This document shows positions 25,077 to 33,752 of a DNA stretch of 37,251 nt, one piece after another. Position 1 is the stretch's first letter; each line of letters begins with the position of its first letter. This DNA is from an uncultured Pelagibacteraceae bacterium (GTDB taxonomy: Bacteria; Pseudomonadota; Alphaproteobacteria; Pelagibacterales; Pelagibacteraceae). Below the pieces are notes generated by a model. The model ran no database searches. It was not told the DNA's origin and was given only the letters and a program-made list of their open reading frames with translations. The translations under genes and the position numbers were made by a program. The DNA lies in NCBI GenBank assembly GCA_902629215.1, contig CACOQC010000009.1:1-37251 (forward strand). Reading direction: 5' to 3'.

Positions 25077-26533
25077 AAATAAATCGAAGCTTAAAAGATT
25101 TCAAGTTTCGACATAGAAATAAACATAATCAAATTATATATACTTCAAAAAAAATTAAAAATGACGATGAAGTTCTTAATTTAATTGACAATTTTTTAGA
25201 AGAGAAAAATAGTTTTATCTTTGAGTCAGTAGAAAAAGGGAAAATCAAAGGTAGATATACCATATTTGGAAAAAATCCTGATAAAGTTTGGGAATTTAAT
25301 AATAATCAAAGTTATATTATTAGAAAAAACAAAAAGATTAAATTAAAAGATAAACCAAGTAATTTAATTGAAAAAATAATTGAGGATTTTAAATTTGAAA
25401 CTCCGAAAAATTTACCTAAGATTTGTTCTTTAATTTCAGGATATTTTTCTTATGACTCAATCAGATACATAGAGAAAATTCCAAATAATTGTAAAAATGA
25501 TCTTCAATTACCTGATGTAAGACTTTTACGTCCTAGAACACTGGTAATACATGATAATTTAAAAAAAGAAATTTTTTATATATGTAATATTTTTAAAGAT
25601 GAAAAAATTACCAATTACAAAAAAAAATACAATGAAATACAATCTGATCTTTTTAAATTATATATCCAGTCATCAATTAAAAAAATTGATAAAAAGATCA
25701 TCAAGAATTCTAATAATATAAAAGTTAAATCAAATACATCTAAAAATAAATTTTTATCAATGGTCAACAAAGCAAAAAAATATATAAAATTAGGTGATAT
25801 ATTTCAGGTAGTTTTAAGTCAAAGATTTGAAGCTAAACTTACAAAAAAACCTATAGATATTTATAAAAAACTTAGAATAACTAACCCTTCGCCATTTATG
25901 TTTTTCTTTAATTTCAATGATTTTCAAATAATTGGAGCAAGTCCTGAAATATTGGTGAGGCTAAGAAATGATAAGATTACAGTAAGACCCATCGCAGGAA
26001 CAAGGCCAAGGGGGAAATCTATTAAAGAAGATCGTTTTTATGAAAAAGATCTTTTGAGAGATAAAAAAGAACTTTCTGAGCATTTAATGTTGTTAGATTT
26101 GGGAAGAAATGATGCAGGTAAAGTCTCAAAAATTAATACTGTTAGAGTTACAGAGAGTTTTATTATAGAAAAATACTCTCATGTTATGCATATAGTCTCT
26201 AATGTAGTTGGTGAATACAATAAAAAATTTTCAAAATTTAAATCTCTTTTAGCTGGTTTTCCAGCAGGGACAGTGTCTGGTGCTCCTAAGATTAGAGCAA
26301 TGGAAATTATAGATGAACTGGAAACAACAAAAAGAAAAGTTTATGCAGGAGGAATTGGTTATTTCTCTGCAAATGGAGAATTTGATACTTGTATTGCTTT
26401 AAGAACAGCAGTTGCAAAAAAAGATAAATTTTATGTTCAGGCAGGAGCTGGTATAGTCGCTGATAGTAAACCTCTAAAAGAATATGAAGAAACAGTTAAT
26501 AAAGCTAAAGCTTTAATCAATGCTTTAAGATGA
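25073..26533 (+). CDS. trpE: Anthranilate synthase component I
   Basis: TrpE makes anthranilate from chorismate with ammonia supplied by TrpG, the first committed step to tryptophan. The 486 residues show the feedback-site-like FIFESVEKGKIKGRYTIFG near the N-terminus. The catalytic domain has GDIFQVVLSQRFE, IIGASPEILVRL, RPIAGTRPRGKS, LLAGFPAGTVSGAPKIRAME, YAGGIGYFSANGEFDTCIAL and QAGAGIVADSKP. It overlaps ppiD by four bases and trpG by four. No leader peptide with Trp codons or attenuator-like hairpin precedes it, so feedback inhibition is the only control suggested here. Confidence 0.97.
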   Translation: MKINRSLKDFKFRHRNKHNQIIYTSKKIKNDDEVLNLIDNFLEEKNSFIFESVEKGKIKGRYTIFGKNPDKVWEFNNNQSYIIRKNKKIKLKDKPSNLIEKIIEDFKFETPKNLPKICSLISGYFSYDSIRYIEKIPNNCKNDLQLPDVRLLRPRTLVIHDNLKKEIFYICNIFKDEKITNYKKKYNEIQSDLFKLYIQSSIKKIDKKIIKNSNNIKVKSNTSKNKFLSMVNKAKKYIKLGDIFQVVLSQRFEAKLTKKPIDIYKKLRITNPSPFMFFFNFNDFQIIGASPEILVRLRNDKITVRPIAGTRPRGKSIKEDRFYEKDLLRDKKELSEHLMLLDLGRNDAGKVSKINTVRVTESFIIEKYSHVMHIVSNVVGEYNKKFSKFKSLLAGFPAGTVSGAPKIRAMEIIDELETTKRKVYAGGIGYFSANGEFDTCIALRTAVAKKDKFYVQAGAGIVADSKPLKEYEETVNKAKALINALR

Positions 26534-27099
26534 AAAAAATAATTTTAATTGATAATTACGATAGTTTTACTTTTAATCTTTTTCACTATCTATCTTCATT
26601 AAAAGTTGATGTAGATGTAATTAGAAATGATCAAATTACGTCCAGTGGAATTTTGAAGAGAAAATATAAGAAAATTGTAATCTCTCCTGGACCTGGTAAT
26701 CCTAATCAATCAGGCAATTGTCTTAAAATTGTAAAATCTCTCTATAAAAAAATACCTATACTTGGAGTTTGTCTAGGTCATCAAATAATAGGACAAGTAT
26801 TTGGGTCTAAAATTATTCAAGCTAAAAAGCTCATGCATGGTAAAACTAGCCAAATTTTAACTAAAAAAGTTGGTATTTTAAATAATCTTCCAAAAACTTT
26901 TGAGGCAACTCGCTATCATAGTCTGATAATTGATAAAAAATCATTGTCTGAAGATCTTGAAATTACTGCTGAAACTAAAGACGGCTTAATAATGGGTGTA
27001 AGACATAAAAAATATCACGTTCATGGAGTGCAATTTCATCCCGAAAGTATTAAAACTAAATTAGGTATAAAAATTTTAAAAAATTTTATTAAAATTTGA
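26530..27099 (+). CDS. trpG: Anthranilate synthase component II (glutamine amidotransferase)
   Basis: TrpG hydrolyses glutamine and channels ammonia to TrpE. The 189-residue class I amidotransferase has LIDNYDSFTFNLFHYL at the N-terminus, ISPGPGNPNQSG, the nucleophile Cys in ILGVCLGHQIIGQVFG, and His-Glu in HGVQFHPESI. It is separate from TrpE, not fused. The ATGA overlap with trpE suggests translational coupling, giving equal amounts of the two partners. Proteins of this type can also serve PabB in folate synthesis; no pabA or pabB is seen in the window. Confidence 0.97.
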   Translation: MKKIILIDNYDSFTFNLFHYLSSLKVDVDVIRNDQITSSGILKRKYKKIVISPGPGNPNQSGNCLKIVKSLYKKIPILGVCLGHQIIGQVFGSKIIQAKKLMHGKTSQILTKKVGILNNLPKTFEATRYHSLIIDKKSLSEDLEITAETKDGLIMGVRHKKYHVHGVQFHPESIKTKLGIKILKNFIKI

Positions 27100-27104
27100 A
27101 ATAA

Positions 27105-28097
27105 ATGAAACAATTCATTGAAAAAATTAAAAATAGGCAAGATTTGTCATTTGAAGAAAGCAAATTAGCTTTTGAATTTTTAATGGAAGGAAAAGCAGAA
27201 GATCAAGAAATATTTGATTTTTTAACACTTCTATCATCTAAAGGTGAAGCTTCAGATGAAATAGCGGGTGGAGTTTTTGTTCTTAGAAATAAGTCTAAAA
27301 GAGTAAATGTAGAAAATTGTGTCGATACATGTGGCACTGGTGGAGATGGCATGAATACGCTTAATATTTCTACAGCATCTGCGTTATTGCTTGCAAGTAT
27401 GGGTGTTAAAGTTGCAAAACATGGAAATAAAGCTGTATCTTCTAAGTGTGGATCAGGTGATGTTTTGGAAGCTTTAAATATCAAAATAAATTTAGAACCA
27501 AATGATATAGAAACACAAATTAACAAAAATAATTTTGGTTTTATGTTTGCACCTAATTATCACAGTGCAATGAGGTTTGTCGGTCCTACTAGAAAAAAAA
27601 TAGGAAAAAGAACTATATTTAATATGATAGGACCATTAAGCAGTCCCGCTTTAGTAAAGAGGCAAGTAGTTGGGGTCTTTGATAAAAAACTTTTAAAGAT
27701 ATTTGCTAATGCTTTAAATAATTTAGATATTAAATTTGCATGGATTGTAAATAGTGAAGATGGTTTAGATGAGATTTCACCTTATGCAAAAACGAATGTT
27801 ATTCAACTAAAAGATAATGAAATTTCTGAGATTATAATTGATCCAACAGAATTAAACGTTAATGCAAATAAATTTGAAAATCTAGTTGGTGATGATGCAA
27901 AATTTAATGCAGAAAAAATGATTAACATATTTAAAGGCGAGGATAATGATTTTTCTAAAGCTGTATGCTTAAATGCTGCGGCAGGATTAATAGTAAATGA
28001 AACTCATCAAAATTTTGCTGATGCATATAATAATGCAAGAGAACATATTTTATCTAATAAAGTTATCAAACATTTAGAAAAAATTCAAAATGGCTAA
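27105..28097 (+). CDS. trpD: Anthranilate phosphoribosyltransferase
   Basis: TrpD transfers phosphoribose from PRPP to anthranilate. The 330 residues include GEASDEIAGGVFVLR, the PRPP-binding DTCGTGGDGMNTLNIST, AKHGNKAVSSKCGSGDVLEA, FMFAPNYHSAMRFVGP, RTIFNMIGPLSSPA and DGLDEISPYAKT. It starts five bases after the trpG stop and overlaps trpC by eight bases. The genes for the last pathway steps (trpF, trpB, trpA) are not in this window. Confidence 0.97.
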   Translation: MKQFIEKIKNRQDLSFEESKLAFEFLMEGKAEDQEIFDFLTLLSSKGEASDEIAGGVFVLRNKSKRVNVENCVDTCGTGGDGMNTLNISTASALLLASMGVKVAKHGNKAVSSKCGSGDVLEALNIKINLEPNDIETQINKNNFGFMFAPNYHSAMRFVGPTRKKIGKRTIFNMIGPLSSPALVKRQVVGVFDKKLLKIFANALNNLDIKFAWIVNSEDGLDEISPYAKTNVIQLKDNEISEIIIDPTELNVNANKFENLVGDDAKFNAEKMINIFKGEDNDFSKAVCLNAAAGLIVNETHQNFADAYNNAREHILSNKVIKHLEKIQNG

Positions 28098-28881
28098 AAA
28101 TGTTCTTGAAAAAATAATTGATAAAAAAATTGAAAAAATAGTAAATTTAAAAAAAACTATTTCACTGGAATCATTAGATGAATTAATTAATACAAATAAA
28201 ACATTTATTGATTTTAAAGAAAAAATCAAAAATAACATTAAAGAAGACAAGTACTCTGTTATTGCTGAAATTAAAAAAGCTAGTCCTTCAGCGGGTATTA
28301 TTATCAAAGATTATGATCCTGTTAAAATAGCTAATATATATAATATTAATAAAGCCACTTGTTTATCGGTTTTGACTGAAGAAGATTTTTTTTTAGGAAA
28401 TATGATACATATTAGCAAGATTAAACAAAAAGTTAATTTACCAATTTTATGTAAAGACTTTTTTGTAGATAAATTTCAAGTACCTTTGGCAAAAAGTTAC
28501 GGAGCTGATGCAATATTGATTATATTAGCTGGTGTTAGTGATAAACTTGCTGATGATTTATACAATGAAGCACTTAAATTAAACATGTCGGTAATTGTTG
28601 AGGTTCATACTATCGAAGAAGCAAAGAGTTCCTTAAGATTTAAAGATGCTTTGATTGGAATAAATAATAGAAATTTAAAAACTTTAAAAACTGACATAAA
28701 TACAACTTTTGATATTCATGATGTTTTAGTTGATCACCCTGGTCCATTAATTTCTGAGAGTGGAATTAAAACAAAGGAAGAGCTGTTGGAACTCTCAAAC
28801 AAAACATCTATCAAAACTTTTTTAATTGGTGAATCACTTTTGAAAGATCTTGATAATAATTCTATTTTTTCAGTTCTTTAG
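28090..28881 (+). CDS. trpC: Indole-3-glycerol-phosphate synthase
   Basis: TrpC closes the indole ring of the carboxyphenylamino-deoxyribulose phosphate intermediate. The 263-residue TIM barrel shows SVIAEIKKASPSAGIIIKDY, VLTEEDFFLGN, LPILCKDFFVDKFQV, GADAILIILAGV, VIVEVHTIEEA, IGINNRNLKTLKTD and ISESGIKTKEEL. It is monofunctional, with no TrpF domain attached. A run of nine T (28386-28394) is in frame within the loop EEDFFLGN. It is the last gene of the trp unit; 88 bases separate it from lexA, with no clear terminator. Confidence 0.97.
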   Translation: MAKNVLEKIIDKKIEKIVNLKKTISLESLDELINTNKTFIDFKEKIKNNIKEDKYSVIAEIKKASPSAGIIIKDYDPVKIANIYNINKATCLSVLTEEDFFLGNMIHISKIKQKVNLPILCKDFFVDKFQVPLAKSYGADAILIILAGVSDKLADDLYNEALKLNMSVIVEVHTIEEAKSSLRFKDALIGINNRNLKTLKTDINTTFDIHDVLVDHPGPLISESGIKTKEELLELSNKTSIKTFLIGESLLKDLDNNSIFSVL

Positions 28882-28931
28882 TCTAATAATCCCCTATTTT
28901 ATTGATTTTTTTACTATTGTTAATTGTAGAG

Positions 28932-28946
28932 AACTTTTGTAGAACA
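28932..28946. promoter_or_regulatory. LexA operator (SOS box), GAAC-N7-GAAC
   Basis: GAACTTTTGTAGAAC is a perfect direct repeat GAAC-N7-GAAC, the reverse complement of the alphaproteobacterial LexA site GTTC-N7-GTTC. It ends 23 bases before the lexA ATG, in the promoter region, so LexA should repress its own gene. No strong -10 is evident; TAGAAC (28941-28946) within the box is the best candidate. Confidence 0.88.
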
Positions 28947-28969
28947 GATTTTGTACGATATTTGTTCTT

Positions 28970-29647
28970 ATGCTAACAAAAAAACAAAAAAACCTGCTTT
29001 TATTTATCAACAAGAAGTTGAGAAGTTCCGGCGTATCTCCTTCTTATGAGGAAATGAAAGAATCTTTAAATTTAAAGTCTAAATCAGGAATTCATAGATT
29101 AATCAGTGCATTGGAAGAAAGAGGATTTATTAAAAGACTAGCTCATAAAGCAAGGGCATTAGAAGTAATTAAATTACCGGAGACAGCTTCAGCAAATGAC
29201 ATTTATAATAGTTTTTCACCAAGTGTCATTAAAGGTGGCTTAGATGATGAAAAACCTATGTCTGATGATGTAGAAGTGCCTGTTTTAGGAAAAATAGCAG
29301 CTGGAACACCTGTAGAAGCTATTCAAAATGAAGTCTCAAGAATTCCATTGCCAAGTAACTTAGAAAAAAATGGTGATTATTTTGGTCTTAAAGTACAGGG
29401 AGACTCAATGATTGAAGCCGGAATTAACGAAGGTGATACTGTTATTATCAAAAGAACTGATACAGCTGATAATGGAAAAATAGTTGTTGCATTAATTGAT
29501 GAACATGAGGCGATGCTAAAAAGAATTAGAAAAAAAGGTAAAGTCGTAGCACTTGAAAGTGCAAATAAAAACTACGAAACTAAAATCTTTGGTCCAGACA
29601 GAGTTAAAGTTCAGGGCGTATTAGTATCTTTATATAGAAACTTCTAG
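28970..29647 (+). CDS. lexA: SOS repressor LexA
   Basis: LexA represses DNA-damage genes and cleaves itself when stimulated by RecA filaments. The 225 residues carry the N-terminal winged helix (MLTKKQKNLLLFINKKL, SPSYEEMKESLNLKSKSGIH). A linker of about 35 residues leads to the S24 peptidase domain: cleavage site A111-G112 in GKIAAGTPVEA, catalytic S146 in GDSMIEAGI and catalytic K184 in EAMLKR. The upstream SOS box confirms autoregulation. gltX begins 22 bases after its stop on the same strand. Confidence 0.97.
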   Translation: MLTKKQKNLLLFINKKLRSSGVSPSYEEMKESLNLKSKSGIHRLISALEERGFIKRLAHKARALEVIKLPETASANDIYNSFSPSVIKGGLDDEKPMSDDVEVPVLGKIAAGTPVEAIQNEVSRIPLPSNLEKNGDYFGLKVQGDSMIEAGINEGDTVIIKRTDTADNGKIVVALIDEHEAMLKRIRKKGKVVALESANKNYETKIFGPDRVKVQGVLVSLYRNF

Positions 29648-29669
29648 CAAAATAGTCTAAACATTTTTA

Positions 29670-31070
29670 ATGAAAAAAGTAGCAACAAGATTTGCTCCAT
29701 CCCCTACTGGACCTTTACATATCGGTGGTGTGAGAACAGCTTTATTTAATTGGTTATATTCTAAAAACCAAAAAGGCAATTTTTATTTAAGAGTTGAAGA
29801 TACTGACAAAGAAAGATCAAAAGATGAATATAAAGATCAGATAGTTAAATCCCTTAGATGGATTGGTATAAATTACGATGGAGAAGAATATATACAATCA
29901 AAAAAGATTGAAGATCATATAAAAGTTGCAAATGAATTACTTAAAAACGGTCATGCATATAAGTGTTATTGCTCAAATGAGGAAATAGAAGAACAAAAAA
30001 AAAGAGCAAGACAAAAAAAAATTCCTTACATCTATGACAGGAAATGGAGAGATAAGAAAGAAGCTGATGCTCCAAAAGATATTAAACCTGTTATCAGGTT
30101 TAAAAGTAAAATTGATGGCACATCTATATTAAAAGATTTAGTTCAAGGTGATGTTGAAATAGATAATAATACTATAGAAGATTTTATTATCTTAAGAAAT
30201 GATGGCACACCAACATACAACTTATCAGCATCAGTTGATGATCATCAAATGAATATGACTCATATAATTAGAGGTGATGATCATAAAATTAATACCTTTA
30301 AACAAATCCAAATTTATCAAGCAATGAAATGGGAATTACCCTCATTTGCTCACATACCTTTAATACACACAATTGAAGGAAAAAAATTATCAAAGAGAGA
30401 TAAGGCATCTACATTAGATGATTTTTCTAAAATTGGTATTATGCCAAATGCTCTAAGAAATTATCTTCTTAGATTAGGATGGTCTTATAAAGATAAAGAA
30501 ATATTCACCCTAGATGAAAGTATTGAGTATTTTAATCTCGAAGGAATTGGTAAATCTCCTTCAAAACTAGATATGAGTAGAATTTTATCGATGAATGAAC
30601 ACTATATTAAAAATATTGATGAGAACGATTTGTTTAATCAATTAATTGATTACTGCAAATTTTATAAAAATGAGATTAAATCAGTTAAAAAAGATACAAT
30701 TAAGAAATCTCTAACTTTCCTGAAAAACAAGGCTAAAACCTTAGAAGATATATTTAATAATGGTCAATATATATTGGTGGATGAAGTCAATTTTAATCAA
30801 GATGATATTAAGTTAATTGACAATAAGGCCAAAAAAGTCATATCAGAATTCAGTGCTAAATTTAGCAACATTGATAAACTAAGCAAAGAAACATTGGAAC
30901 CAATAGTTAACGAGTTGATAAAGTCAAATGATACTAATTTTAAAGGGGTTGGGCAGCCTTTGAGAATAGCTTTAACAGGTTCAAAATTTGGACCTGGAAT
31001 ATATGACATAATTATTTCACTTGGAAAAGAAGAAGTAACTAAAAGATTAACCAATAAGAAACTTAGTTAA
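29670..31070 (+). CDS. gltX: Glutamyl-tRNA synthetase
   Basis: GltX charges tRNA-Glu, and in many bacteria tRNA-Gln as well. The 466-residue class I enzyme shows RFAPSPTGPLHIGGVRTALF (HIGH region), FYLRVEDTDKERS, YKCYCSNEE, RGDDHKINTFKQIQIYQAM and the KMSKS-type loop KKLSKRDKAS near residue 243. An alpha-helical anticodon-binding region follows, ending LTGSKFGPGIYDII. No gatCAB or glnS lies in the window, so its discrimination is unknown. Its 3' end overlaps the convergent lpxB end by 24 bases. A terminator-like hairpin lies nine bases after its stop, inside lpxB. Confidence 0.97.
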   Translation: MKKVATRFAPSPTGPLHIGGVRTALFNWLYSKNQKGNFYLRVEDTDKERSKDEYKDQIVKSLRWIGINYDGEEYIQSKKIEDHIKVANELLKNGHAYKCYCSNEEIEEQKKRARQKKIPYIYDRKWRDKKEADAPKDIKPVIRFKSKIDGTSILKDLVQGDVEIDNNTIEDFIILRNDGTPTYNLSASVDDHQMNMTHIIRGDDHKINTFKQIQIYQAMKWELPSFAHIPLIHTIEGKKLSKRDKASTLDDFSKIGIMPNALRNYLLRLGWSYKDKEIFTLDESIEYFNLEGIGKSPSKLDMSRILSMNEHYIKNIDENDLFNQLIDYCKFYKNEIKSVKKDTIKKSLTFLKNKAKTLEDIFNNGQYILVDEVNFNQDDIKLIDNKAKKVISEFSAKFSNIDKLSKETLEPIVNELIKSNDTNFKGVGQPLRIALTGSKFGPGIYDIIISLGKEEVTKRLTNKKLS

Positions 31071-32183
31071 TACCGAAGAAGCTTCATCTGAGGATGAAGT
31101 TTTTGATCTGATTTTAGTTAAAGTTTTCTCACAATCATTAATTTGTTTTTTCATTAATTCTGGATTTTTTAAAAAATAGACAACTGAATTGTAAATCTCT
31201 TTGGCATTACACTCTTTTTGAATTAATTCTGGAATTATTTCTTTGTTATTAATTATATTAATAATATTAGCAAACTTTATTTTAACCAACATTTTGACAA
31301 TTAAAAAATTCAAAAAATTCATTTTATAGATAATAATAGAAGGAACTTTTGCATTACATATTTCAAGAGAAACTGTTCCAGATTTAGAAACTGCGAAAAT
31401 AGATTTATCTAATAGTTGTCTTTTAATATTTTCTTCAGAAATTACTTCAACATTTTTGACATTTGTATTATTTATTTTTTCTTTTATTAAGTTCTTATTC
31501 TCATCAGTTGTGTGAAAAATAAAAGTGAATTTATCAAATTTTGCATTCATCATTTGAATAAAATCAATCAGGATAGGTAAAAGTAAATTTACTTCAGATG
31601 ATCTACTACCACAAAAAAGGGAGATAATTTTTTTATCATTTAATACGAGATTAGATATATCTATTTTATTTTTTATTTCTTGTTCTAATAAAGGATGACC
31701 AACAAAAGTATTTGGAATATTTTCTTTATCAAAATATTTTTTTTCAAAATCGAATAATAATAAAATATGATCTAAGAATTTTTTAAACTTTTTAACCCTT
31801 CCCTCTCGCCAAACCCACACTTGTGGAGCTACATAATGTATTGTTTTTATATTAGGATTAATTTTTTTTACTTTTTCAGCAACTCTTAAAGTAAAATCTG
31901 GGCTATCTACACTAAATAAAATGTCTGGATTAAATTCAATTATCTTTTTAACAGTTTCGTTAATTTTGTTTCTGATTTTAAATAAGTTTAAAATGACACT
32001 GGTAAAACCAATGTAAGTTATTTCTTTAAGATCATATATTGATTTCACTCCAAGTGAATTTAAATGAGAACCTCCAACACTTAAATATTCTAAATCTGAA
32101 TGATTTTGTTGAAGTTTAGTAACCACAGTTGATGCTAATTTATCGCCTGAAGGTTCACCAGTTAAAACAAATATCTTTTTCAT
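31047..32183 (-). CDS. lpxB: Lipid-A-disaccharide synthase
   Basis: LpxB joins UDP-2,3-diacylglucosamine with lipid X to form the disaccharide of lipid A at the inner membrane. The 378-residue GT19 protein begins KKIFVLTGEPSGDKLAS and contains SVGGSHLNSLGVKSIYDLKE, SVDSPDFTLRVAEKVK, HYVAPQVWVWREGRVKK, FVGHPLLEQ, LFCGSRSSEVNLLLPIL and AVSKSGTVSLEICNAKVPSI. All are family landmarks. It is the last gene of the lipid A operon, overlapping lpxI by four bases (ATGA), and converges on gltX. Confidence 0.96.
   Translation of the reverse strand: MKKIFVLTGEPSGDKLASTVVTKLQQNHSDLEYLSVGGSHLNSLGVKSIYDLKEITYIGFTSVILNLFKIRNKINETVKKIIEFNPDILFSVDSPDFTLRVAEKVKKINPNIKTIHYVAPQVWVWREGRVKKFKKFLDHILLLFDFEKKYFDKENIPNTFVGHPLLEQEIKNKIDISNLVLNDKKIISLFCGSRSSEVNLLLPILIDFIQMMNAKFDKFTFIFHTTDENKNLIKEKINNTNVKNVEVISEENIKRQLLDKSIFAVSKSGTVSLEICNAKVPSIIIYKMNFLNFLIVKMLVKIKFANIINIINNKEIIPELIQKECNAKEIYNSVVYFLKNPELMKKQINDCEKTLTKIRSKTSSSDEASSVLTKFLIG
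31079..31104 (+). terminator. Terminator-like hairpin of gltX, inside the lpxB coding end
   Basis: CTTCATC (31082-31088) pairs with GATGAAG (31093-31099) around the loop TGAG. G-T and A-T pairs can extend the stem, and five T follow (31100-31104). It starts nine bases after the gltX stop codon. The same bases encode the C-terminal SSSDEASS region of LpxB on the other strand. Confidence 0.6.
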
Positions 32184-32974
32184 TTTACTGAAATAAACAT
32201 CCTATTCATGTTAGCAAATTTAATGCATTTACTTTTATCTAAAAAAACGTGTTGTTTGCTTTTAATAACAATACCTTTTAATCCTGCACTCTTGCTTTGT
32301 TTTAAAGTTTTTAATCCAATAGTAGGTAAGTCAACTCTAAGGTCTTGTTTCTTTTTTGGAAACTTAACTAAAACCCCATGACTTCTAAATTTTTTACTTT
32401 TACTTTTTTCAAGCATTTTTTTAGTTCCACCTTTTCCTTCTATAGAAATTACTTTTTTGTTTCTAACAACAACTCCTTGGCTAAAATTATATTGTCTTAA
32501 ATTATTCAATCCTTTAATTGCTATATTGATATCTAATTGATCTTGTTTATTTGGTTTAATTTTAGAATAATTACCTTTTTTTAATGAAAGTTCAGGATTA
32601 AATTTAAGTGAATTTTCAGTTTTGATCTTATTTTGCCCTAATATTTTAATGATTTCTTTAAGTATTGCTGCATCTCCAAGTTTGGATGCTTTAATAATTC
32701 TTGGAATATAATAAATACCTTTGAAGTCTAATTTAAGTTTAGAAAAGTTTGGTTTATTTACCTTTCCTGCAAATAAGACTTTTTTACATTTATTTTCATT
32801 AAGAATGTTAATGATTTTACCAAATTGACCTATAGAAACTGAATAAGATTTTTTATCTTGTTTAAATTTCTTTGATTTTGATAAATCAATTATTAAATAT
32901 TTTATTTTTCTTTTTTTGATAGTTTTAAGAATTTCCTTTGGAAAGTCAGTATCACCAAAAATTAATCCTATCAT
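32180..32974 (-). CDS. lpxI: UDP-2,3-diacylglucosamine pyrophosphatase LpxI (DUF1009)
   Basis: LpxI cleaves UDP-2,3-diacylglucosamine to lipid X, the substrate of the next gene product LpxB. It is the alphaproteobacterial replacement for LpxH. The 264 residues show IGLIFGDTDFPKEI, VSIGQFGKIINILNEN, VLFAGKVNKPNF, GDAAILKEIIKIL, a middle DINIAIKGLNNLRQYNFSQG with VVRNKKVISIEGKGGTKKML, and RVDLPTIGLKTLKQSKSAGL near the end. It lies between lpxA and lpxB, its usual place, two bases before lpxA's start side and overlapping lpxB by four bases. Confidence 0.94.
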   Translation of the reverse strand: MIGLIFGDTDFPKEILKTIKKRKIKYLIIDLSKSKKFKQDKKSYSVSIGQFGKIINILNENKCKKVLFAGKVNKPNFSKLKLDFKGIYYIPRIIKASKLGDAAILKEIIKILGQNKIKTENSLKFNPELSLKKGNYSKIKPNKQDQLDINIAIKGLNNLRQYNFSQGVVVRNKKVISIEGKGGTKKMLEKSKSKKFRSHGVLVKFPKKKQDLRVDLPTIGLKTLKQSKSAGLKGIVIKSKQHVFLDKSKCIKFANMNRMFISVK

Positions 32975-32975
32975 T

Positions 32976-33752
32976 TTATGAAAATGGTGTGCAAATAGAT
33001 CTTTTTTTATCTTTTGTTATAAAGTCAATTACATTTTTAACTAATGGATTTTCTTGAAAAGATCCATTTAATTTACTTATATTTTCATTGATATTCTTTG
33101 TTGCGAAAATCTCCTTATAAGCTTCACTTAGACCTAATATATCCTTATTATCAAATTTTGCTCTTCTCAATCCTATTAAATTTAATCCTTGTAGTGAGTT
33201 TCTATTTCCAGTCGATAATCCATAAGGGATTACATCGTGTAATACTCCTGTCATACCACCAATCATAGCCATTTTACCAATTCTTGTGAATTGTTGAACT
33301 GCAGAATTACCTCCTATAACAACATTATCTTCAATGATTGCATGTCCTCCTAATGGAACATTATTTGCAATTATTACATTGTTTCCTACCTGACAATCAT
33401 GAGCAATATGTGATGAAATCATAAATAAACAGTTATTTCCAATAACTGTTTTACCACCACCTCCAACTGTTCCCGGATTAATTGTTACATATTCTCTAAT
33501 CTTATTGTTATCTCCAATGATCAAATTTGTTGACTCACCGTTATATTTTAAATCTTGTGGGTCATTAATAGAAACAAATGGGTATAACTTATTTGATTTA
33601 CCAATTTTAACATTTCCTGAAATATTAACATGAGATTGAATTATAGTATTTTCTCCAATTTCAACATTGGGGCCTATTACACAATAGGGACCTATTTTAA
33701 CGTTTTTAGAAATCTTTGCTGTATTTTCTACTATTGCAGTTTTATGTATCAT
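32976..33752 (-). CDS. lpxA: UDP-N-acetylglucosamine acyltransferase
   Basis: LpxA transfers a 3-hydroxyacyl chain from acyl carrier protein to UDP-GlcNAc, the first step of lipid A synthesis. The 258-residue left-handed beta helix starts IHKTAIVENTAKISKNVKIG and continues with many hexapeptide repeats. The catalytic histidine is H118 in SSHIAHDCQVGNN, equivalent to E. coli H125. GGMTGVLHDVIPYGLSTGNR and LNLIGLRRAKF lead into the C-terminal helices. It overlaps the lpxD end by four bases. Confidence 0.96.
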   Translation of the reverse strand: MIHKTAIVENTAKISKNVKIGPYCVIGPNVEIGENTIIQSHVNISGNVKIGKSNKLYPFVSINDPQDLKYNGESTNLIIGDNNKIREYVTINPGTVGGGGKTVIGNNCLFMISSHIAHDCQVGNNVIIANNVPLGGHAIIEDNVVIGGNSAVQQFTRIGKMAMIGGMTGVLHDVIPYGLSTGNRNSLQGLNLIGLRRAKFDNKDILGLSEAYKEIFATKNINENISKLNGSFQENPLVKNVIDFITKDKKRSICTPFS

